Source of the DNA: Spirogloea muscicola
Taxonomy: Eukaryota; Streptophyta; Zygnematophyceae; Spirogloeales; Spirogloeaceae
Assembly (NCBI GenBank): GCA_009602725.1
Contig: WELB01000136.1
Span: 372,133 to 398,625, forward strand
Reading direction: 5' to 3'
Length of the DNA stretch: 26,493 nt
The notes beneath the pieces are model-generated. The model was not told the origin of the DNA, did not search any database, and saw only the letters and a list, made by a program, of their open reading frames with translations. The position numbers and the translations under genes are program-made. Position 1 is the stretch's first letter, and each line of letters begins with the position of its first letter. Of the stretch, positions 19,331 through 26,493 are shown in pieces.

Positions 19331-19354
19331 CTACAGTCCTTTGACGAAAGCCAG

Positions 19355-19425
19355 AGGCCGCAAGAAATTGAAAGGGAGGCCGACGCAAGCCAACTCACTG
19401 TTCAGGCAAACGCCAGTGCAAAGAA
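19355..19425 (-). repeat. Retrotransposon tail block, inverted copy I2
   Basis: The reverse complement contains GCACTGGCG, TGCCTGAACAGTGAGTTGGC and GGCCTCCCTTTCAATTTCTT, matching D1 most closely. It follows I1 in the same (minus) orientation. Confidence 0.7.
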
Positions 19426-19430
19426 TGGAA

Positions 19431-20115
19431 CTGAAGGGACGAGAGACCGCGTACCACCACTGGCCCGATCCTGTCATTGAAGAAGGGCCTCTCCAACCGG
19501 GGAGCCGACGGCTGTGGAAGTAAGCTCTTCCCCAGCCCTAAAGTACACAGTTCTTCCAGAACAGGGTGAGTTTGCGAGAAGGCCAGCCCACGAAAGAGTA
19601 AACAAGATCCGCATTCTGGATTATGGGCCAACTAAACTGCCTCTGGCAGTCTAGCCGGCCAACGGCAGAGTCACCGATGGCATCCAGCTGCAGAGTGCCA
19701 CGAGAGATTCTTGCCGAGAGGGGGCGATGGCTGTGAAAGGCCAGCCCAAAAGAAGAAAGAAGAAACACTTCCTACAAAAAAAGGCGATGGTGTGAGAGAA
19801 GAAGAAAGTGCTCGCCCATTGAGAGGCCAGCCCAGAAGGAGGGAAGTAGGTTCAGAAGGGGCGGAAGCGCAAAATGACGAAACAACTATTTGTGACTATC
19901 GCTGATAGATTGGACAAGGTCCGAAAGGGCTGGAAAGCGCAAATCTACACAGTTGTGCAAGTCGCTACTAACATTGGATACTCATCAAGAAACATTTTGA
20001 AAGGACTGTCTATCATCCCTGACAGCCACGGATGAGATGAGTGGAGAGGGCGACTGTCATAGAAACTGAACCTTGTCACTGCATACTGGGCTGGCCTCTC
20101 ACAGCCATCCCTCTA
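19431..20115 (-). mobile_element. Degenerate retrotransposon 3' UTR fragments, mainly in minus orientation
   Basis: The core word GGCCAGCC with flanking GAGA/TGAAA recurs at about 19577-19592, 19736-19752 and 19820-19838, and reverse-complemented at about 20088-20101. The segment near 19815-19840 also holds the reverse complement of the TATGGGCGAGCAC end of the hairpin repeat at 18226-18297. The order suggests several partial tails inserted in the opposite direction. No ORF of significance was found. Confidence 0.5.
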
Positions 20116-21250
20116 GGGAAGCGCTTCTTCTCCCATGGAGTATGAGAGAGAAGCCTTTGATGGGAGAGTTGCCTTTGGAGATAGAGCTAAGAGCTTCCCT
20201 CGCCTATCTTGCATTTCTAACAGGCTACTTGCCGTTTGCATTCGTGCTTCTGAAATGACCAGAAGGGTTAAATTCTCACTATGTTGGGCATCGGCAAAGA
20301 CGCACCAATACTTTTGCAAGCGACTTGACAGGCAGTTCGTCAGATCTGATATGAAGCATCAACGTATTCGCCCAGCACAATCTGCTAGCTCAGACGCCAA
20401 CATGTCAAATTGCCAGAGGGGTCATGCTCCTTATACACAACTGTTCTGTGCTTCATCTCGTGCTTATCTCCTAAGACTTTCCACGACTTACTCATCTGCC
20501 CGCATCTTGGTAATTTCGCCCCAGATCAGCTCCTCAGCAACAATGGACAACCGTTCATGCAAACATTGTTAATCTTCTCTTTCCTTTAGACATACACCTT
20601 GCTATGTCTCATCTCATCCCTATCCGAATTGTTGAGCCCTGCCCTAGAAGTTCACGAAATCCACACATGCCAGATGCCAGACTCGCTAAGACCCGTTCAT
20701 CCGTCCTGCACTGATACTATGGAAGCTAAACACCAATGATATGTTCATCCTGGAACAGCCTAATCCAGAAGTTGGCCTTTATTGATCCTACAAGCTACAT
20801 GCTGTCCATGTGCAATTTTCAACCAATGTGAATTGCCCACTGCAACGTGGGGATCACATGCTCATGTGGATGTAAGCAGATGAAGATGCGGTCTAGCTGG
20901 GACACTTGCAATGTGATCAAGCAACATGGCACGTCACTATTTCAATGCTTGAAGACTGCAATCATGTAGCACAACTCAATATATATTTTCCTGCGTGCTG
21001 CCACCTGATACTTTGCTGCTTCATTGGAAGTGCCGTGCAACAAGCTGGGTGCGCAAGTCATGCTCTCAAGCATGCACCTAGCTACTGGAGAATTATAGTC
21101 TATGCTAACATCTTACGTCTCCTTCTGCACATAAGATGACATCTAACAGGCCTTGTCAATCTCTAGGGTGCAAAAGTGCGTGTTAGTGCCTTCTTTGTTT
21201 GTGTCTTTTGTCTGTTACAATCGCCTTTTGATTTTTTTGATGGCAGCTGC
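20116..21250. other. Intergenic region with no recognisable feature apart from the TIMELESS 3' flank
   Basis: Short ORFs occur on both strands but none has recognisable content. Base composition is closer to average than in the GC-rich block. The right edge carries the 3' UTR of the minus-strand TIMELESS gene, whose stop is at 21251-21253. Confidence 0.55.
21215..21219 (-). terminator. TGTAA polyadenylation signal for TIMELESS
   Basis: TTACA on the + strand reads TGTAA on the minus strand, about 32 bp after the TIMELESS stop codon. The position is plausible for the green-algal polyadenylation element. Confidence 0.5.
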
Positions 21251-24200
21251 TTATCTTGGACCAACAAAGTCACTTAGCATGTCACTACTGTCTCCATCCT
21301 CATCCGAGGCATCTCCAAGGGCTCTGTTCTGACCGCCTTCTCTACAAGCTTGTGTCCTTGTCGCTTCCAATTTATCTAGCACGCTCGTTTCACTCCCATC
21401 CTCATCCAAGGCATGACTAAGCTTTCTGTATTGACCACCTTTCGGACGAGCTTGCTTCCCTGTCCCCTTGGAGTCATGCATTGGTTGATCATGGACTTCA
21501 TCCTCGTTCAAGGCGTCTCTGAGTGTTCCCTTCTGACCACCTTTACGAGAAGGTCGCCTTCTTCTCCCTCCAAGGTCGTCAAGCATGTGATTGATGGTAA
21601 TGAGGTGACAATCCTTTCTAGTTTTCCAGAAAAGAATCTCTACGAAAAGGAGTGGCTGCATGCAGCAGAGGCATGCGTCAGGGAGCACGCTAATGTGCTA
21701 TGTTACCTTGCAAGAGATTTTGATTGCCATGCTAGCTACATGCTGGATGTTGACTTCATTACTATTTCTACAAAACTTTCGAATGACCACTTGAGATCCA
21801 TGCAATATAAGTGTGTGCAAGAGAAGATTGATAGTCATTGAAATGTGGCAATGGTCAGAAGACACTATGCTCACTTGCTTTTGGCAGTGGTCGAGGAGCC
21901 TATGTACAAGGTTGCTCAAGAATGATATAATGGGTCGGTGATCCTTATTTCCAGGAGCTACGGGGTCTGACAGGATGCGCTCAAAAGCACTCAACAATGA
22001 CAGCTGCACAAGCAAGTTCTCCGTAGAGATCAGTAGGTTGACAAGCATCATATCGGGTTCCCATTACTGCAAACACATACATTTGGAGATCCATCAAACA
22101 CAATATGTAGGCACACTTCATGTTTCCAACCTGCAGAGAGTGCAACACTAGAGGATGTGGACAAGGAGCGCATGAATCCTGATGCATGCACCTGCTTACA
22201 GGTGCGCCAACTGCAGTAGATAGCAGGCTATAAATCTGACCTGATACAGCATTGGCTCAAGACCGCAGTCGTTGCAGATCCGCCGGAGCATCCTAAGTAG
22301 GTAGTGATTCAACTGGACGGAGTTACTGGCAAAGCTTTCGAGCAGCCAGCAGTACCATTGGACCAGCGTGTTGTCAGCAAATGGCATCATGCAGCGGCGG
22401 AAGTCCACTGGAACCTCCTCTGCTGCATCATCTCTGGCATTTTCGTCCTCATCTTCAGCACCTGCTAAATCGGCAACGCCATCTGATGACTGCTTCGTTG
22501 CACTGAGTGTGTCCTCATCCTCTGCAGCTTCTTCTGACCTTCGGTGGCGCACTTTCCTGGTCACATGGAGGCCATCTTTGGCCTTCGACAATTCTTCCAA
22601 CATTCTCAGAGATACGTGTGTGGCTTCGACGAGGTTGGCAAGGTGTCTGCAGGCGCATTCGCAAGTTCCCATCAGCAACTGCATTTGCAGTGTGCCGGCA
22701 TAGCTTTATCAAAACGTAGACTTAGAAGTCAGACTGCAACATGGGTTGTCTATGCATTCTGCCTCTCCTCGCTTACAATGTGAAGGTGGCTTCTCTCCAA
22801 AGTGGTGGAGATGCTGGTGAAAATGACCTTGACAATGACAATCACACAGGGCGGTCTTGTCCTTTAAAGAGCAACCTGTATGTGCTTAATATAGGCTAAT
22901 GGAAGGCTGTGGAGTAGTGTCACCTCCGCGGCTGCTTTTCGGAGTTGAATGACTTGATCAATCTGAGGAGTGTGGGCAGCACCCCATACTCCGTCTGCTC
23001 CAGTAGCACTCTATGCTGCAGTGCTGCAATACCTCTCACCTCGCTGTCCGCGCCATCTAGATCTTTGCCGGCAGTCTTCAGAACCAGGTCGAGCATGTGT
23101 ATCTGCAATCTCACCAGTTTCTCAGCTCGGCAGTGAGGAGTCTGTCATCAGGGCAGTCATGCTTATATGCACAACTCACCAATGTCTCTATGCAGTGAAA
23201 GGCATGCACAGAGGCCTGTCAAATTGATGTTTTGACTGCAGCATGCAGGAAGCAACAGTCTCCACTCTTTGCCTACATGGGTGTCCTGCAGTGTCAGCAG
23301 GACAGATTGCTGCATGCTCACCATCTCCTTCAGCAGAGCAGAGACGATGGCCAGCAGGTCCCACGCCTGTGTCTCACGGACGCTTTCTGAGACATCTTGC
23401 CACTTGGATAGCACGATGCTAAACATCTCAGCGTCCAAGGTGGCAGAGACCTGGAGTGTGCCCTTCCGAAGGCTCGGCGCGTCGATCCTCGGCGGCCACT
23501 CCCCGCTCAGCGCGACCTCTTGTTTCTAGCGCGACCAGGCTTCGGGCACCATGATCAGTAGAGAAGAATGATATATTGGTACTTGACACCAGCGCTGACA
23601 AGGTAGAGGAGAGCCAAGAAGCTTCGCAGTATGGCATGCCACATTTCAAGCTGCTGATACTTTGCTGGAGCAAAGAAAGAGCAAGCATCGCAGACTGCTC
23701 ACGAGCACTTCAGCTCTGCTTTACTCACGTCTGGCAGGCTTGATTGCCAAGGTCTATAATCCAAGGACCAGTATCAACCCTTGCTCAAGCCTTCACTGGC
23801 ATGCAACACGGAGCTGTTTCGTCTGATACTTCTCCTCTACTGGTTATGCTTTCACAGATCAATGGAACACGCGTCCTTGTCTCACATGGCACACCTTAAG
23901 GAGCTGCATGCGCTGGCGTTGGTATGCCAGGAAGAAGCACGACAGCTTGAAGAGGTTGGCGAAGTCCTTGGTCTCAGCTCGCTCCCGGTCCTCCTTGACA
24001 GTCTGAACAAGGACTGCAGCCACCGAGGCACGCCACTCACATGAGCTGCCAGGGCAATGCATCGCCGGTTTCGGGTGAACATGACTTGAAGGCCACTGAG
24101 ATCCTTAATGGAAACGATTATTCAGCACTCAGTCAGTAATTGCTCATCTCAGAACGTACAAAACAAGTACGTTGCATGTATTACAAGGTGATGCCTTAGA

Positions 24201-26109
24201 GGTCATTGAATCCGAGGTACCCACGGTTGTAGCTTGTGGCGAGGAATTGCTCAGCAAAGCCACGGAGGCTGAGGCAGCAAGTGGGTGAGCGCGGCACACG
24301 TGGCACACCAGCCTCACAGGCCACACGCTTGATGCGGCCCCGCCGTATGTGCAGACGGCGACTGGTGGGGCGACCGGCGGGGTCACCAAGTGGAAGGCCC
24401 GCAACCACCACCCGGCTGCTGTCCTGCAGGAGATTGTTAGATGCAGTCAGTCGCTCCGGCAGCTCGAGCGCAATGGATCGAGCATGAGCTGCCTGTGAAG
24501 CTACCGCCACACATCAGCTGCCACTGAGCTCGGCCACAGGCTTACTTGATTGCAGACGACATACGTGCCCCGGAAGCGTGAGTGTCTGCCGCCGAATGGC
24601 ATCTGCGCCTGGCGGCGCAGCTTGCCAGCCGCCTCCTGCTGCTGCAATCCTTGCATTGCTGGCGCGTGCGCCTCACCGTCCTGCACATTTGTTTTAAAGT
24701 TTTCTTGTTATAAGTACGTAAAGTTGATGCAAGCAATGCTTCCACAATCTGAGGTCTCAGTGCACGGCAATGTGGCGATTCTCAAATGAGGGGCTTGCTT
24801 GGGACGATGTTTGCCGCACCCCCTTGTCGTTGGCACTGAAGATACTACTCGCGCTGTGACAGTCAAAGATGTGTGTATAAATCTCCAGCAGCAGGAGGCT
24901 GTCTCGACGCAGGCCACCCCCACCGCGGGCGCCGACGTGCGGCGTCAGCGCCAGGAGAAGGTCCATCACGCTCTCCTCAAAGAGGCGCTCCACGAGCTCG
25001 TCCTGCCGTGGCCGTCAGTGCCAACAGAGTACTGAGTTGCGCGTACGCCCATGAATGAGGAGCCAGATCCCAGCATCGCAATCCAAGCAGCTGCCATGGC
25101 CGTCTTCCAGGAGTGGTGCACCGGACCTTCAGGTAGGCCAGGTGGGAGTTGCCGGACGCAGCACTCGACTGCGGGGGAGGATCGGGGATGGCCAGGAGGT
25201 TGCGGAACAGCGTCAAGAGCAGCTGGACGCGCGTCCAGTCCTCCTCACCGGCACTTTGCCTAAATCGAGAGATGCAACTTGAGAGCTCATGAGCTCCAGA
25301 TTGAAAGCACAGCAAAGATGCTGCAAGCGGCCGGTGCACGGGCGGTGCTGCCGGCCATTGGCGCTGATTCATAGAGCACTGCTGCATGAGGAGCACGAAG
25401 CAACGCAAGTTGGAAGGAGGATCCTACGCCTCAATGTGCTCCAGCGGACTCTCCAAGATGGAGACTGCCACGGCAATGACATCGTCGTCGAGCACCGCAG
25501 CCTTCGACTGCTGCAGCGCTTCCAGCTGGCCAGCAATGTCGCCGCCGCCGCCGCCGGCCTCTGTCAGCTCTGCCGGCATGGTCATGAAGACCAAGACCTT
25601 GACTGCGGGCGCGTAAACACAGCACGCGGGCAAAGTGGCCACTTAGTCAAGCTGTACGTGATAGAGAAGCAGCAATCACAATACGGCTTTGATAGCGGCG
25701 GCCAAAGATGATCAGCAGCGTACTCGCATTGAGGACGAGGTCGTCATCGTCGCGATAGTGCACGAGAATCGGGACAATGTCCCGCCTCACCACGCCCCAG
25801 CGCCCGAGCTGGCGGAAGATGTCGCGCGTGCCAGGGTCGTCTCGCCGCAGCAGCCGCTGCAGGTACTTGAGGCTCTCTGCACGGTGTGCACCAATCCTGC
25901 ATGAGACGGAGGCTACGAGCGGCCGAGGCGGATGCACGGCTAGGGACAACACACTCGTCTTTAATGCGGCAACATGGTCTTGTACCGAGGCACTCCTCCC
26001 CCTTGACGTAGCGGACCACGCCGGCCGCATCAGCACGGAGCGACCCCAGGCCGGTCGCGACTGCGATGAGGATGTCCGAGTCCACCAGCGGCGCTGCAAA
26101 CAGCGCCAT
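21251..26109 (-). CDS. TIM: TIMELESS (Tof1/Swi1) replication-fork protection protein, complete in 13 exons
   Basis: Exons, 5' to 3': 26109-25986, 25876-25724, 25602-25428, 25259-25127, 25002-24820, 24680-24546, 24423-24225, 24013-23895, 23525-23322, 23102-22924, 22646-22241, 22003-21875, 21655-21251. All are GT-AG and phase-consistent, giving 847 residues from ATG 26109. TIMELESS with TIPIN keeps helicase and polymerases coupled and supports checkpoint signalling and sister cohesion in the nucleus. Family signatures: RYVKGEECLESLKYLQRLLR and RDDPGTRDIF (about 33-62), LVLNAIKVLVFMTMP (about 87-101), LLLTLFRNLLAIPDP (about 163-177), GGRHSRFRGTYVV (about 286-298), FAEQFLATSYNLLVQTVKED, HMLDLVLK, LLRLIKSFNSEKQPR, MPFADNTLVQWYCWLLESF, NHYLLRMLRRICNDCGLEPM, and PLLFVEILFWKTRKDCH near the end. 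An acidic insert lies at about 570-615. The protein is shorter than plant or animal homologues (about 1100-1200) and ends in three 34-residue repeats instead of the usual long tail. Confidence 0.93.
21254..21560 (-). repeat. Three in-frame 34-residue tandem repeats at the TIMELESS C-terminus
   Basis: Each unit begins (K/R)xGGQ, then three variable residues, L, and Ala followed by an acidic E-D-containing cluster: RKGGQKGTLRDALNED, PKGGQYRKLSHALDEDG, REGGQNRALGDASDEDG. At DNA level CATCCTC(A/G)T(C/T)C recurs at 21295, 21397 and 21499, an exact 102-bp period. The repeats are part of the last exon. Confidence 0.85.
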
Positions 26110-26493
26110 CCCTGGGCTTTGCTTCACTGGAGCCGCTTTAAATTCAGCGCAGTCCTCGAAGGCTGCACTGTGAGCAGAGTCTCACAGCCGCCTGTATGCA
26201 GCTATTTGTGGCAGCCCAGCATGTACAGGCAGGCGCTCCTGCAGGCGCCATGGCCTCGCAAGAGGGCGCACATTTGCTTGCGGTGGGAGCTTCCCAAGGC
26301 GTCGCTGCGGGCAAGCGCAGTAGAAAACGAGGAGTGTGGGAAGCGGGGGCCGATGCTTGATGGGGAGGAGCAAGAGTTGAGCTGGCAAAGAGGGGAATGG
26401 ATGTAGCAGGATATCGAGGGTGAGCGAGAAAGCAAGGGGTGGAGAGATTGACAGAAGTGTGGGGGCGAGGCGTAGGGGAGAGTGGGGGTGGGG
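26110..26493 (-). promoter_or_regulatory. Upstream region of TIMELESS
   Basis: The stretch upstream of ATG 26109 contains no credible gene. Towards the window end the + strand becomes purine-rich (GGGG, GAGAG words). A promoter is expected here from position, but no TATA box or known element is recognised. Confidence 0.35.

Overview
This is a stretch of nuclear DNA from a green alga, most likely a chlorophyte; a trebouxiophyte-like genome would fit, but that is inference. The genes are dense in short spliceosomal introns (about 85 to 480 bp). The proteins are plant-lineage versions: a plant-type TRCF, a plant-type TIMELESS and an AP2+B3 transcription factor of RAV type. TGTAA, the usual green-algal polyadenylation signal, lies downstream of two of the genes. 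GC content is generally high, with GCG and CAG trinucleotide runs.

Layout. (1) 1-796: a homopolymer of about 794 A ending in an N, almost certainly an assembly artefact, which cuts off the 5' end of the first gene. (2) 798-6473 (+): transcription-repair coupling factor of plant (organellar) type in 15 exons, lacking only its extreme N-terminus. (3) 6921-7612 (+): the last three exons of a mitochondrial pyruvate carrier of MPC2 type; its first exon is missing beside a GCG repeat and a second N. (4) 7613-8958: intergenic, with a TGTAA signal, a strong 62-nt hairpin and a G-run. (5) 14809-8959 (-): the standout gene, a roughly 1285-residue transcription factor in 10 exons that combines an AP2 domain, a B3 domain, a KLFGV repression-type motif, two polyglutamine regions and a C-terminal PB1 (Aux/IAA-ARF type) domain. 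One of its introns is clearly GC-AG and a second may be. (6) 14810-16764: no recognisable gene; becomes extremely GC-rich. (7) 16765 to about 20115: a graveyard of non-LTR retrotransposon 3' ends with a restriction-like endonuclease domain, in tandem and inverted copies, with paired hairpins in the 3' UTR. (8) about 20120-21250: featureless intergenic DNA. (9) 26109-21251 (-): a complete TIMELESS (Tof1/Swi1) replication-fork protection gene in 13 exons, ending in three 34-residue tandem repeats.

The genes form no operon-like unit. TRCF serves organelle transcription-coupled repair, MPC mitochondrial pyruvate import, TIMELESS nuclear replication forks, and the AP2-B3-PB1 protein nuclear gene regulation. 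All exon joins were worked out by hand from reading-frame phase, splice consensus and recalled family sequence. No alignment or transcript data were available.
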